A stretch of DNA of 64,000 nucleotides, taken from NCBI GenBank assembly GCA_032768795.1, contig CP136490.1, forward strand, positions 6,076,001 through 6,140,000. Reading direction: 5' to 3'. Below are positions 11,152 to 24,971 of this stretch, piece after piece. Position numbers and translations under genes: made by a program. The stretch is from Tremella fuciformis. Taxonomy: Eukaryota > Basidiomycota > Tremellomycetes > Tremellales > Tremellaceae. The notes under the pieces were generated by a model. It made no database searches and was not told the origin of the DNA. It saw nothing but the letters and a program-made list of their open reading frames with translations. Position 1 is the stretch's first letter, and every line of letters starts with the position of its first letter.

Positions 11152-12616
11152 CTAGCTCTTGGGGGACTCACCCTTCGGGGCATCAGGGTATGGTTGCAGG
11201 CTTTCAGCAATGGCCGAAGAGGCCTGCAAGGTACATTCGACAGCGTGGAGGTTTCGCATGCGCTCGACCCGCTTGTCCTGCGGTACCAGAGCTGTATTCA
11301 GCTGGTGTCGGCCAGACTTCGACCGGGGATCGGCCGTCATGCGGCTCAGCCCCTCGTCAATATCTTTTTCTGACAGACTCCAGCCCTTGGCAGATTCCGC
11401 CTTGGGACGGAAAAGCCGCGTGACTGTCTCGATAGTGTTGCTGAGTGTATCGGCATGCAGCCCCAGACTCTCGTTCTTCGGCTCGTAGGACATCTTGACT
11501 CGATTGAAGGTTTCCGCATTTCGCTCCACGAAGGTCTTAACTGTGGCGGCCCATTCGGCAACCTCCTTTGGGCCTTCCCAGTCCTTTGACGAAACCAAAT
11601 CCGAGCGCTGTCGGCGATAGTTGTTGGCTTCCAGAAAACGTGTGAGCATCTGGATGGCGTCAGCGGCCCTCGATTCCGGGTTGGGACTAGATGGAAACAG
11701 ATGGAGTGCTCCAGAGAGCCGGATGGCTCGCATGAGACCTTGGTGTCCCGGACGACCAGTAGCACTGTCTCGTCTACTTCGCTTGTCTCTTCTGGGAGAC
11801 TCGCTGGCTGAGTGGGAGTATCTCCTTGCATGTTGCTGGTCGTTCTTTTTTTTCCTGAGTCCTACGGGCAATGTAACAGGTCCTTTGCGTGTACGAAGGG
11901 TACGGAGGCTAGTAGCGGATGAAGGTGAAAATGAGGAGAAGAGTAAAGTCTTACCGGAGGAGCTGGCCGTGATATGCCATGTTCAACCCTAAAACGTTGT
12001 CGCGACCCCACTTTTCACCACAAGCACCCTGCCTGCGTAAAGGAGCTGTGCCACTTTCGCCTCGCTGCAAACTTACAGTCAGTGGCGGGAGAGTGTTGTG
12101 GTGGGCAAAATGAAGCACCCGCTTCGGACAGGCAGTGACCACATCAGACTCGTCAGCACGCCTCTCAATCGGGATGTCCGCGGTTTTCAGGACGATCGGC
12201 CCATCCTCCAGTGTTTGCGGGGGAGCACTTCAGGACGAACAGCTTGTGGGTACGGTCAGCTGTCTATAAGAGATGAACGTAGATTTGAGGTGGACAGCTC
12301 CAGTCTTCCACGATATCTCGTAGTCAGAATCTCGTACCGGAGTCAACGTCCCAGTCGAAGTCGACGTCGGCTAACTCCTCAGCCAGCAGGCAGAGAACAT
12401 GAAAGAGCTCTGTGGCTGGAGAAAACCAGGGACGAGCGAGGCTCTATTTGCACCATTGAAGGCAGAAGTGTAGATGTCGCGTGCTACAGAATGGTAAGCA
12501 GCGGCCAAGTTGGCTCTTTGCTGCAGGTTTGGTCGCCACTTCCGCACTGCCACAGTGCCGCACGGACTATCACTCAAACGGTCCATCCACAAATCACATG
12601 AGGATGAGCCCTTCAA
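11152..12616 (-). CDS. unrecognised protein, tandem family B copy 1 (possible frameshift)
   Basis: Multi-exon minus-strand gene; boundaries approximate. The C-terminal part (frame ending 11152) aligns by eye with the gene at 12720. Both carry an A-x-A-I-x-x-L helix, a WE/WD-x-P-x-E-x-A-x-WA-x-TV motif, a YEP/FEP motif, then SPxxI-like and DPxSKS-like blocks. The N-terminal coding frame (reading ETVLLVVRDTKVSCEP and EHSICFHL) is offset by one base from the downstream frame near 11690-11710, where the paralog reads straight through. Upstream coding segments such as GPIVLKTADIPIERRADES (about 12190-12140) and TGAVHLKSTFISYR (about 12290) also look genuine. The start is uncertain. Function unknown. 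Confidence 0.45.
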
Positions 12617-12719
12617 AGTCCGAACAAGCTCTTGGTCGACAACCAGGTCAAGAGCTGCACTGACTCGTCCTCTTGGACAGACACTTCACCTGACCAACCA
12701 AAGTAAACAATGCATGACG

Positions 12720-13755
12720 TCAGACTGCGCGGTCTCCAGGTAGCCTAAAAGGCGCGCCGCACGACAAGTGACAAGAATATGACCAGCCATGCTGGGTACC
12801 GAGAGTCTGCTCTGCCTGTGTTGTATCCCGGTAGGCCAGTAGTGGTCGTGATTTGACTTCACTGTCCGGATGGCGCATCACGTTCAGGGCCGACTGTATC
12901 TCGGCTGGAGAACTACACCATTGAGCTCGCGTCTGTTGAGGAGCCTGCAGCGCAGTAACAGGAGCACGGATCGCTCGGGCTGCCCTGAAGACCGTGTTGG
13001 CTGCTTGAACAATGCGATGCAATGCGGAAGGTTCAAATGTAATGACGGCATCCGTAGAGCGAGATGGGTGGTCGCGGATGTACGAGGCCACGGTAGACGC
13101 CCAGACGGCTTCCTCGTGGGGATGATCCCACTGCTCTTGAGCACGCAGCGTGTCCCAATACGCGTCCTGGCGAACGCAGCTGTTGGCACTGGCAAACTCG
13201 CCCAGTGGACGAATCGCAGCCTCAAGAGCCGGCGGAGAGAGCGGGACTGTCGATTCTATTTGGAAATCTATCCAGTGGCGAGGGGCCGTATGCAGTGTGG
13301 ACACGAAGTCCTGAACACCAGTACCATCCACCCTCACGCTGATGTGCACAGCGTCCCCTGTACTTATGGATCTATCGGTTGGCCAAACGAGGCGCATGAC
13401 TTGCCGTTGTTGCAGATCAATTGTAATCAGCGCGCTATGCAGCAGCTCTCCCTTGCACTGCATAGTGCCCCACCCATAAGCCCGTGGCATACGCTCCTCG
13501 CTCCCTTGATGGCCTCAGACGTGTGACACATTCCTGATTTTTCTGCCTGGTGAAAGGTTTCAGAGACGTAGGTGTGCCAGACTTACAAGAGTGCCTTGTT
13601 GGCTCCGGCCTGGTCTGCATGTCGTGTACCGATGTAGATTGAGAGGGACAGGGGTGTCCTCGCCAGGACCAAAAGCCGACACTGCTTGAGGGGTTTATAT
13701 ACGCCGAGAGAACGCCTGGCGATGACAATACGTGCAGCAGGTCAACATACACCAA
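12720..13755 (-). CDS. unrecognised protein, tandem family B copy 2
   Basis: The main exon is 13490-12720. An upstream exon probably lies around 13620, starting MQTRPEPTRHS, followed by a gtaagt...tttcaccag intron. The protein has an N-terminal beta-rich part (ISVRVDGTG, HWIDFQIES) and a helical C-terminal part (LEAAIRPLGEFASANS, HEEAVWASTVASYIRD, VITFEPSALHRIVQAANTV). It is the intact-frame sister of the gene at 11152-12616. No catalytic motif, signal peptide or membrane helix is visible. Lineage-specific family by appearance; function unknown. Confidence 0.5.
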
Positions 13756-14260
13756 AGGATGCGTGTCCGAAATTTGCTAAATTCTGAATATGCCTCCTTT
13801 GCTGAAGCTGTAGATTGGCAAATATTGCGTCGCAAAGACGATGTGTGCAATGGTCTAAATCCGCCTGCATCTGATCTGTGGGGGGTTCACACGTTTGGCA
13901 ACGCATGCTGTTGAGATCTGGGCGTCGGGTGTGCACAACCGCTGTGTGGTCATAAAGGATTAGACTCGCAATTTCTCTGTGCCAGCAAGTTGGCGGGCTA
14001 TTAGTCGCATACCGAACATTATCCGATGGTCATGCAAGAAGTGGAGCAGACACCATTTGTGGCTCTTTTTCCTCGACGCATATGTAAAGTCCCCGCTGAT
14101 ATTCCCCTGAAGGATTGGTTCCAAGCCGACTTGTTCAGCTTAGCAGTCCTAGGCTGATTGACGTGAGCTTGAGATGGATTTCGGGACCTTTCGGAACACA
14201 TCCTTCGTTGAGTCTCGCCTAAGAGCCTCGTGTGATGAAGGAGACGAGCTGCGATCAAAT
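13756..14260. other. intergenic region, no feature seen
   Basis: Lies between family B copy 2 and the 3' end of the ankyrin gene. No convincing coding frame on either strand. Confidence 0.4.
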
Positions 14261-15858
14261 TCAGGATCGAGGGGGCCCTGGAGCAGTCGGTTCGGAAGGC
14301 GTCGTGCCGAGAGCGATCGCTGGGGACAGTACTGGGAGAGGAGGGACAGGGGGCGGCGGGCTACCGGGATCGGTTGGCCTTCGTCCGTTGACAGCTGAGG
14401 GTGGTGGGCTACGGAAAGGCACGGCTCGTTCGAGAGGACGAGCAATCTGTACAGAGCTCTCCGACCTGTCCGACTGGGAGTTCCGAGGTCTCGCGGCTTC
14501 TGAATCTCTCCGGGAGCTCGTAAGATGAGAAGGAGTTCGAGATCCATTCGATGCGGCACCAGAAGCGATAGGCGGCGTACTGCCACTAGTTGCTGCCACT
14601 GATGGCCGTGGTGGCGACATCGATGGCGCTTGCGCCGGAACAGATGCGCCAGCAGTCAGCGGCAGACTGTCGACTCGTCTTGGAGGCTGTTGCTGGAGGC
14701 TTGAGGGATTTGAAGAGACAGCAGAACCTGAGTGAACTGACGTCGAGCCGGAAGCAAAGCTGCCAGATCTCATCCGGTTCATGCCAGACTCATTGGCGCT
14801 TTGACCGCTGCCACCGGAACCGCCTCGAGCGTCGAAATAGCCTGGATCAACCACCAGCTCTCGCCTCTTGCTTCGTCTTTCCTCGAATACCTCCCTTGCC
14901 ATCGATTGGAGGCTGGTCATGACCTGCTGGCTGAAGGCAAAATCGCTCGCCGTGAACCCTTCAAAGTTGCGACTGGCGAATTGACATCCGCGCTCCAGCA
15001 GGCATTGGATGCTTTCGAGATGACCCCAGGCGCTCGCAAAGTGCAGGGGCGTATTGCCTTGAAGATCTGTGAGATCGACGTCCGCTCCGAGATCGCATAG
15101 CAAGGCGATGAAAGGGGTATTCCCAGCTTGTGCGGCGACGTGAAGAGCGGTCTTGCCACCCGAGTTTGACCAATCGAGCAGAAACGGAAACAACGTATGG
15201 TATAGCTGGGTCATCCGAAGGGATACTTCCTGCAATTCGGCCGGGGATCGTTGACGTGGTGAAGGAGGAAGCGATGTGGTCGATTTCAGCAGATGCGTAT
15301 GGGCGGAGAGCGTCGGAGGTGCGGGCACAGATGCGAGAAGGTGCAGTATCGTGTTGTTGTCCGCATCCTACACATCAGCATAGCCTTTGAGAGTGAGGGT
15401 TAGCCTCACTCGGCTGAGCTCTTGGTCATCGTGTCCGTAGTCCAGCAAAAGCCACTCGAACGCTTCCAGGCTGCCCTCGATGGCAGCCCAGCTCAGGGAT
15501 GTGAGACGATTCTTATCGGTATTGCGAAGATCGGTCTTGGCCTGTAACCTCGCGAGTAGCGCTACGTTGTTGTCTACTCGGTCAACGTCCGACATCTCAT
15601 CATAAGGACGAAGGACATACCTCTCACTGCTTGTCGGACGCGTAGGCTGGGATCGCGCACCACGTGAAGCTTCTGGCCAGAAGCGTTGGGCCACAGTACG
15701 CTGGCTGGAGCTACAGCCGACATGTCGTCGTCTGCCTTGCGACCGACGTAGAGATACTGAGCAGACAAACGATCTGGCAAGGTGACCGGGCATTCACTGG
15801 CCGAGAAACCATCGACCCGCTCGATTAACCGCAAAGAATGTCCGAAGCCAGAATGCAC
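14261..15858 (-). CDS. ankyrin-repeat protein, possibly AVO2-like (TORC2)
   Basis: Three exons on the minus strand. Splicing yields a continuous ankyrin block. VRDNNVALLARLQAKTDLRN is followed by TSLSWAAIEGSLEAFEWLLL and, after a gtgagg...gtgtag intron, DADNNTILHLLASVP. Further on come GKTALHVAAQAGNTPFIALL and GNTPLHFASAWGHLESIQCL. The remaining 200 residues are Ser/Pro/Arg-rich and probably disordered. The start could be the ATG at 15858 or the internal one at 15723 (MSAVAPASVLW); the latter gives a more protein-like N-terminus. The N-terminal ankyrin pattern with a GHD-x-x-ELS motif resembles fungal TORC2 subunit Avo2, but this is a tentative match. Confidence 0.75.
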
Positions 15859-15949
15859 TTCTGCATCTTGCTGTCATCGACTATTCGCGCACAAGACCAG
15901 TCGCTCGATAGACAGACGCGTGAGCGATCCTACTCTGTCTGACATCGCC

Positions 15950-17151
15950 ATGGCCTCATCTCTACCGCCTCGGCCAAAGCCGTGGGAGTCTAGTTCGGCC
16001 AACGTCGCATCGACGGCAGGGCCATCGATGTTCGACAACGCAGTCGCGTCTTCTCAAAATGCAATCGCATCTACAAGTACGGCCCCGGCAATCCCAGACA
16101 GACCATCCGGGCTGGATGCGTCAACCAGCGGTGCGCAAGGCTTGATGAAGTCAGGGAGCGTAAGCTGATAGGTCAGCACTCGGAAGTGTTCAACCGTATC
16201 AGCCCAGATATGGCGGGGCCATGGGATATGGCATGAACAGCTATAGCGGGTTAGGCGGCTACAATGCCTACTCGTCGCCATTCAATCGATACGGTGGAAG
16301 TTATGGCTATGGAGGTGGCTATGGAATGGGCGGCTACGGAGTCGGAGGGATGGGAGCACCAGGCGAGGTCAATTGCGCAAGTGATTTCTTGGAGAAGGGT
16401 TCTGACCGTCAGGGATATCCGAACCTCACGTCGTCGTTACAGCAGTCTACCGCGCCCGCTTTCGCTGTCATCGAGTCCCTCGTCACCGCATTCACATCGC
16501 TCGCGCAATTGGTCGAGAGCACCTACATGGCGACGCACTCTTCCTTCTTCGCCATGGTTGGTGTTGCCGATCAGCTCGGATCACTGAAGACGTATCTCGG
16601 ACAGGTCCTCGGGGTCTTCTCGATACTTCGATTAGGCAGGCGGATCATCAACTGGCTGAAGGGCAAGAAAGTCAATACTGGCGGATGGGCAAACGAGTGG
16701 TCTAGTGCGGCGGGGTCGCCACCCAACGGCAGAGAAGCTCGACCATCGTCAAAACCGCTGCTGCTCTTCCTTCTATCGGCTGTAGGGCTGCCTTGGTTGA
16801 TGTCGCGTCTGGTCAAGCTTCTGATTGCAAATCAGAAGCCACAAGCGGTCGAGCTAGACCCGAGCAAATTGGAATTCGCAAGAGCTCGCTGGGAGTTTCA
16901 GGGGAAAGAAGGGTGGGAGTTGAGCTTGGGCCGGGATGAGATTGTCGCGGTGCTTGAGAAGAGGGATGAGGGTGGACCATCCGGGACTGCAGGATGGTGG
17001 CGAGGGCGGACACGGGACGGGCGAATAGGCTGGTTCCCTGGAAACTACGTGAGTATCGCCGGAATCTGTAATCCGCCATGCTGACCGTCAGGTCGAGGTG
17101 ATTCGACGGCGAGAACAGCCTTCGCCAGCAGCCGCTGAGAGCGTCCGATAG
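15950..17151 (+). CDS. PEX13: peroxisomal membrane protein Pex13
   Basis: Docking component of the peroxisomal matrix-protein import machinery. The N-terminal PPRPKPWE motif is followed by a Ser/Ala-rich region, then a Tyr/Gly-rich repeat (about 90-135). Hydrophobic segments (SILRLGRRIINWL region and LLLFLLSAVGLPWLMSRLV) form the membrane part. A C-terminal SH3 domain runs from FARARWEF through ELSLGRDEIVAVLEK and WWRGRTRDGRIGWFPGNYV. Introns after GLMKSGS (gtaagc...tatcag) and within the SH3 domain after GNY (gtgagt...ccgtcag) are GT-AG. The protein ends EVIRRREQPSPAAAESVR. Transcribed divergently from the ankyrin gene. Confidence 0.93.
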
Positions 17152-17240
17152 CACGAGAGTCTGGCGTCCCCTCGCTTGAACCCATGGATGTACTAGAGAT
17201 GTGTGCAATGCATCGACCCAGCCATTGTATGTCACGACTG

Positions 17241-18362
17241 TCATGCGGTAGACGCGTTGGGGGTGGCTTCGGACTCGACCTCGTCTCCGATGCTCCACCG
17301 TCTGATACCCACGACCTGCACCTTGACACCCCGCTCATTACCCCAAACTGTTAGGATATCGGCTACGGTTCCCTGCAGGCCGCCGGCAGCGGAACTCAGC
17401 ATCATCCCGTCCTGCTCCAGCAAAATCTCCCCATCATCCCCCTCCACATCACCCCGTGCTATCCGTGCCGTTGGGAAGCCCACGACCTGCCGTGCCACCC
17501 CTCGTGCTAGTTGGTTGAGTCCCTCCTCCAGCTTGTCCCCGCCCGGGCCGTGCACCAAGCTCGCAATAGGCTTTTCGGGATCGGCGGAGACCGCACTCAG
17601 CACTACGAGACCGCCGACCTTGCCCTGGTGCGAGTATGCCGATGGGACATAGCGTATGTCGGTGCTGCTGGGGAACGGGCTGGCGTAGCTCGCCGCCCGG
17701 AGTAGCCGCAAGTTCTCGCCTGTCTCCCCTAGACTAGCAAGCAGCCGAGACTTGACTGTTTGCGGGTCTGAAAGCGGAGTGACCTCTGATTCGCCTGCCC
17801 CTTCTTTCGGAACGCTGATGAGAGGTGCGCTGAGCAGGGCTTCGACCGGGAAGTCCTCGATTCGTTCTGGGTCCTTTTCTGCCTCGGCGCTGCCGGGCAC
17901 GTCGAGAAAGGCGGCAGTACCGGCAATACCACTGGCGAGAGTCTGAAAGGTCGGTGTCGCGGCGACAAAGTCGGTCTCGCACGCCAAGTGAATGATGGAA
18001 GCTCGTTTGGTGCCGAGAAGCGAGACCGCTATCGTCCCTTGTGATGTGGGCCGGGCGGAAAGTTTCTCCGCCTTGGCCGAGGTGGACTGGGAGGTCGACT
18101 CGAGGTATGCGAGCGCCTTTGTGAGATCGTTTGACGATTTCTGAAGGGCCTCGCGGGCGAGGGAGAGCGGGACGGGGCGTTGTTTTCGCAAGGCGGCGAT
18201 GAGGGATACGGGTACCGAAGCGGGTTGCTCGTTGGCGAACAATGGACGGGAGGTATGAAGATAGCGAGGAGGCCGGCTTGACTGGCCGGTCGGGACGAGC
18301 TGCACAGTTCGGCGGCACACATGTGGCCGCAAGGCCTGTCTAAGGAGCGAGGGCCCCTCCAT
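17241..18362 (-). CDS. TSF1: mitochondrial translation elongation factor Ts
   Basis: A 373-residue single-exon gene. The basic N-terminus rich in Arg/Ser looks like a mitochondrial targeting peptide. A UBA-like helical domain follows (SLIAALRKQRPVPLSLAREA, NDLTKALAYLE), then the EF-Ts core with the diagnostic CETDFVAATPTFQ. A long EF-Ts dimerisation-like region follows, with VVLSAVSADP and LARGVARQVVGFPTAR. EF-Ts acts as the nucleotide-exchange factor of mitochondrial EF-Tu. Convergent with PEX13 and divergent from VPS35. Confidence 0.9.
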   Translation of the reverse strand: MEGPSLLRQALRPHVCRRTVQLVPTGQSSRPPRYLHTSRPLFANEQPASVPVSLIAALRKQRPVPLSLAREALQKSSNDLTKALAYLESTSQSTSAKAEKLSARPTSQGTIAVSLLGTKRASIIHLACETDFVAATPTFQTLASGIAGTAAFLDVPGSAEAEKDPERIEDFPVEALLSAPLISVPKEGAGESEVTPLSDPQTVKSRLLASLGETGENLRLLRAASYASPFPSSTDIRYVPSAYSHQGKVGGLVVLSAVSADPEKPIASLVHGPGGDKLEEGLNQLARGVARQVVGFPTARIARGDVEGDDGEILLEQDGMMLSSAAGGLQGTVADILTVWGNERGVKVQVVGIRRWSIGDEVESEATPNASTA

Positions 18363-18668
18363 CTTGCCAAGTATGCGAACAGAAGAACGTAAAGCCTTCG
18401 TTGATTGAGCAACTTCTGGATTTCCGGGTCAAAGCTCTTTGTCCGAGCCGTGCCTTGCCGTCCACCGACCACCGACCACCTGGCATGGCATGGCACCTTT
18501 GATCCGTCATCGCCTCTCGTCCACTCTTCCTATCTCAATACCCGAGGTCTTCTTCCAAGCTCAGCGCCGAGAGGACCGCGAGCCGCGGGCCGACCGAACA
18601 GCATATCGTACCCCTTACCTACCGCCGTCGGGTCTGGTAGCACAGTCCCGGACGGAAGCGGCGCCACG

Positions 18669-21600
18669 ATGGAGGACGCCAAGCTGCCCGACATCCTCAA
18701 CAATGTCAAGCTGCAGACGGTACAGCTCAAGCGATGTCTCGAGCAGGACCAGATTATGGAGGCGCTCAAAGCTGCGAGCTCGATGTTGGGCGAACTGCGC
18801 ACGAGCTCGTTGAGCCCCAAGCAGTACTACGAGCTTTACATGAGCGTATTCGACAGCTTGCGGTATCTGAGCAATTACCTGTACGAGGCCCACACCGAAG
18901 GCAAGCACCACCTGGCGGACCTGTACGAGCTTGTACAGTGAGTCTGCGGCGTCTACTACCTGGCTATATCTGCAGGCATCGCTTCAGAGAGCTGACAGCA
19001 GGTACGCTGGTAATATCGTACCACGACTGTACCTCATGATCACCGTCGGTTCGGTGTACATGTCTGTCCCCGACGCACCTGTCAAGGAGATCATGAAGGA
19101 CATGCTGGAGATGTCGCGTGGAGTGCAGCATCCAACAAGAGGTCTCTTCCTCCGACACTACCTATCGGGACAGACCAGAGACTACCTACCAGTTGGTACG
19201 AGTGATGGGTAGGTATCACCAAGCCAATTGCCTCACCTGTTGCTGACCCCGTAGTCCCGGTGGTAACCTGCAGGACTCTATCGGCTTCGTCCTGACCAAC
19301 TTCATCGAGATGAATAAGCTCTGGGTGCGACTACAACACCAGGGACATTCCCGCGAGCGCGAAAAGCGCGAGATCGAGCGCAAAGACCTCCGTATTCTAG
19401 TCGGCACCAACCTTGTCCGGCTGTCCCAGCTCGAAGGCGTCGATCTGGACATGTACCGTCGGACCATACTGCCTTCTGTCTTGGAGCAGGTCGTCAACTG
19501 CAAAGATGTCATCGCGCAGGAGTACTTGATGGAGGTGGTCATCCAGGTCTTCACGGACGACTTCCACTTGCACACCCTCGGACCGTTCCTTGGTGCATGC
19601 GCAAACTTGCATCCGAGAGTGAACATCAAGAACATCGTCATCCAGCTCATCGATCGCCTTGCCGCTTTCGCCGCGCGAGAAGCGGAGAATGAGGACCCGG
19701 AAGAGAAGAAGAGGCAGGAAGAGGAAGCGACGAAGAGGCTGGCGGAAAGAGTCAAAGGAGCTAGAGGGAAAGGCAAAGCGGTGGACTCAGGCGAAAAGCC
19801 AGCTGAAGCATCCGAATGGGCCAACAGCCCGACGAGCCCGACTACTCTGTCACCGCAGAGTCCCAAAGAGAATGGAACGACCAATGGAGATGCGAAAGAA
19901 GGCGAAGAGAAGAGCGAGGAGAAAACTGCGCCCAGCTCGCCGAAGGTGCAGAAGAAGTTCAGAGGGATCCCAGAAGATGTTCGCTTGTTTGAGGTGTTCT
20001 GGGAACAGGTTGTACAGCTGATCAGGGTGAGCTCGACCGCCCCTCCGGTGTCTCAAGCTGACTCATAGGCTCGGCCTGATCTGTCTATTCAGGACATCAC
20101 TGCTCTCTGCGTGTCGCTGATCAATCTTGCTCTCAGCTGTTATCCGGATCGACTGGAGTATGTGGACCAGATTCTGTCGTTTGCTACAGGCAAGGTCCAT
20201 GAGTTTCAACAAAAGTGAGCTACGATCTTCTCTCGGGCGTCTAGCTGACCTTCAGCCCGGATCTTCACTCGCAGCAAACCACCGCGAACCTTCTCGCTCT
20301 CCTTCTCGCTCCCATCACTTCGTATCTGTCTGTTTTGACCCTGCTTGCCATCCCTTCCTACATCCCGCTCCTCAACGCCCAACCCTACTCGACCAGAGCG
20401 GCCATCGGCCAAGCGGTCGTGTCCTCGGTATTGAAGAACAACACGATGATTGACTCGTCAGAGGACGTGAGCGGGGTGCTGGGACTTTGCGCGGTGCTGG
20501 TCCGAGATCAGAAGGACTCGACAATAGGTGGGACCGGGCGCAGTCGTCAGCCTGTCGATCTCAGAGAGATGGCCGAGGAGCAGGGTTGGGTAGCGAGGAT
20601 GGTCCATCTGTTCCGATCGGACGATCTTGCCATACAGATGGAAGTGAGCTGTCTTGGCGACCTAGAGATTGGAGATCGTCTGACTGTCTAGCTCCTGCAA
20701 ACAGCGAGAAGACACTTTGCAGAAGGCGGCGAGCGGATACGATTCACCTTCCCTCCGCTTATTGCCTCCGGAATCCAGCTTGCACGGCGATTCAAGCTCC
20801 GGGAGCATGTCGTCAGTGCTGACTTGGCCTGTTCCTACTCTGCTGACTTGCAGGAAACGGAATGGGAGTCTCGCCTTACATCTTTGTTCAAATTCATCCA
20901 TCAGCTCACGACGATCTTGTACAATAAAGTCGAAGCACCCGAAATCTGTCTTCGCCTTTTCCTTTTGGCTGCCCAAGTTGCAGATGACTGTCGACTGGAA
21001 GAGCTCACATACGAGTTTTTCGTTCAAGCCTTTGTGATATACGAGGAGAGCATATCCGAATCGAGGGCACAGCTGCAGGCCATCACCGGTATCATCTCTG
21101 CTTTGCAAACAGCTCGTGTATTCGGTAACGACAACTACGATACGTTGATAACGAAAGCCGCTCTGCATGGAAGCAAGTTGCTGAAGAAGAGTCATCAGGC
21201 TACAGCTGTACTCTACGCTAGTCATATGTGGTGGCAGGGGGATGTGCCGGGGCGAGACAAAGATGAGAAGGTGAGTTGTCATCGCGGTATCACTTTACTC
21301 TGATAGTGGCTGATAGTCAGACGCCCTTCCGAGACGGCAAGCGGGTGCTCGAGTGCCTCCAGAAATCACTCCGAATCGCCTCTTCGTGCATCGACGAACT
21401 CACTTCGGTGCAGCTTTATGTCGACGCTCTCGACCAATACGTATACTACTTTGAGCAGGGCGTCGAGGCCGTCACCCCGAAATACGTCAACAGCCTGGTC
21501 GAGCTCATCACGAGCAACATTGACAACATCCATGGTGGAGAGGTGCATTCTTCGGCTGCGAGCCCGCCTGGTCTAGTCGACGGCATCAATTCGCCTGAGA

Positions 21601-21817
21601 TGATAGTACGGGTACGTCTAGCTCTACCCGGAAAAGGGTCATTGCTGATTAGAAGCACTTCCGCAATACTCTCACGTACATCCAGTCGAGGCAGCAACAG
21701 CATGCCGAGCGCGAGGTACCGACTCCTGCGGAGGAGGGCAAGGAGGAGGAGAAGGTGGTCGACTGGGATAGTGTGGACATCACGGGCGCGTGCTTGAAGA
21801 TGAACGTGGCGAGGTGA
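18669..21817 (+). CDS. VPS35: retromer subunit Vps35
   Basis: Cargo-recognition subunit of the retromer, which recycles receptors from endosomes. The spliced N-terminus reads [20 protein letters not shown], and the conserved Vps26-binding block is present ([40 protein letters not shown]). A long helical-solenoid region continues to the C-terminus, with a charged Glu/Lys-rich insert (about 19680-19960). At least eight short GT-AG introns are visible. The last exon gives [16 protein letters not shown] and ends [13 protein letters not shown] with TGA at 21815-21817. The start at 18669 follows a long leader. Confidence 0.93.
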
Positions 21818-22096
21818 CGCGCGGCTGGCGAGATGGCGAGTGTAGACGTTATTGGGTTGTTCATGACATGCACGAGGCTTGTATCTAGCGTATGTGCTGG
21901 CTCCAAGAGTCGATTGTGCGTCAAAATGTTCTCGACCTCGCCTAGTTGTAAGGAGGATTATGCGGGTCGTTCGAGGACAATATCTCGATGACATGAGCCT
22001 GGGTTGACAGTCGGGAGTCGTCCCGATGGATTTACCGCAGTGCACCGAGCTGCTTTCGCCTTGCAGAAGACCTTCGCACTTGTCTTTTCAAGGAGA

Positions 22097-22498
22097 TCAC
22101 CGCTTCTCTCCCGCATCCACGACGATCTCGCCGATCCCATCCGTCAACAGATCCCTGATAAACGCCTCGCGCTCCTCCTTACCCTCCGGCAGTTCCATGT
22201 CAACCGCCTTGACCTGCTCCATCAAGCCCAAGAGGCTTCCGAGGTCTTCTATGAGCGCTTCTTCAGCTGTGGATCCAGCTTCAGGAGGATTGAGGGCGCA
22301 GAGACGGTGTAGGCGAGCCAGCTCGGCTGATGTGAGGCGGACCTTGGGCGGGGCCGGAAGGGGTTGGGCGGAGTGGACCAGGGGGAGTCGAAGTGGTGTG
22401 ATTGGTGACGACGTTTGGGCCCGCGCTGAGACGTGTAGAGCCCGGCGTCCTACCACTCGTACCGCCGTGTTGATGGCCCGCATTGCAGCTCGAGTCAC
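22097..22498 (-). CDS. GatC-like subunit of mitochondrial Glu-tRNA(Gln) amidotransferase
   Basis: A small protein of about 133 residues with a basic, Arg-rich N-terminus typical of mitochondrial import. Its body has the GatC-like helical pattern LTSAELARLHRLCALNPP followed by an acidic helix and LGLMEQVKAVDMELPEG. GatC stabilises the GatA/GatB pair that converts Glu-tRNA(Gln) to Gln-tRNA(Gln). The start may be the ATG at 22498 or the one 15 bases downstream. The match is to family pattern rather than a clear motif. Convergent with VPS35. Confidence 0.55.
   Translation of the reverse strand: MTRAAMRAINTAVRVVGRRALHVSARAQTSSPITPLRLPLVHSAQPLPAPPKVRLTSAELARLHRLCALNPPEAGSTAEEALIEDLGSLLGLMEQVKAVDMELPEGKEEREAFIRDLLTDGIGEIVVDAGEKR

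Positions 22499-24971
<2,473 letters not shown>

Noticed and set aside
12098..12601. 167-codon plus-strand open frame
   Set aside because: Antisense to coding-like segments of family B copy 1 and without motifs.
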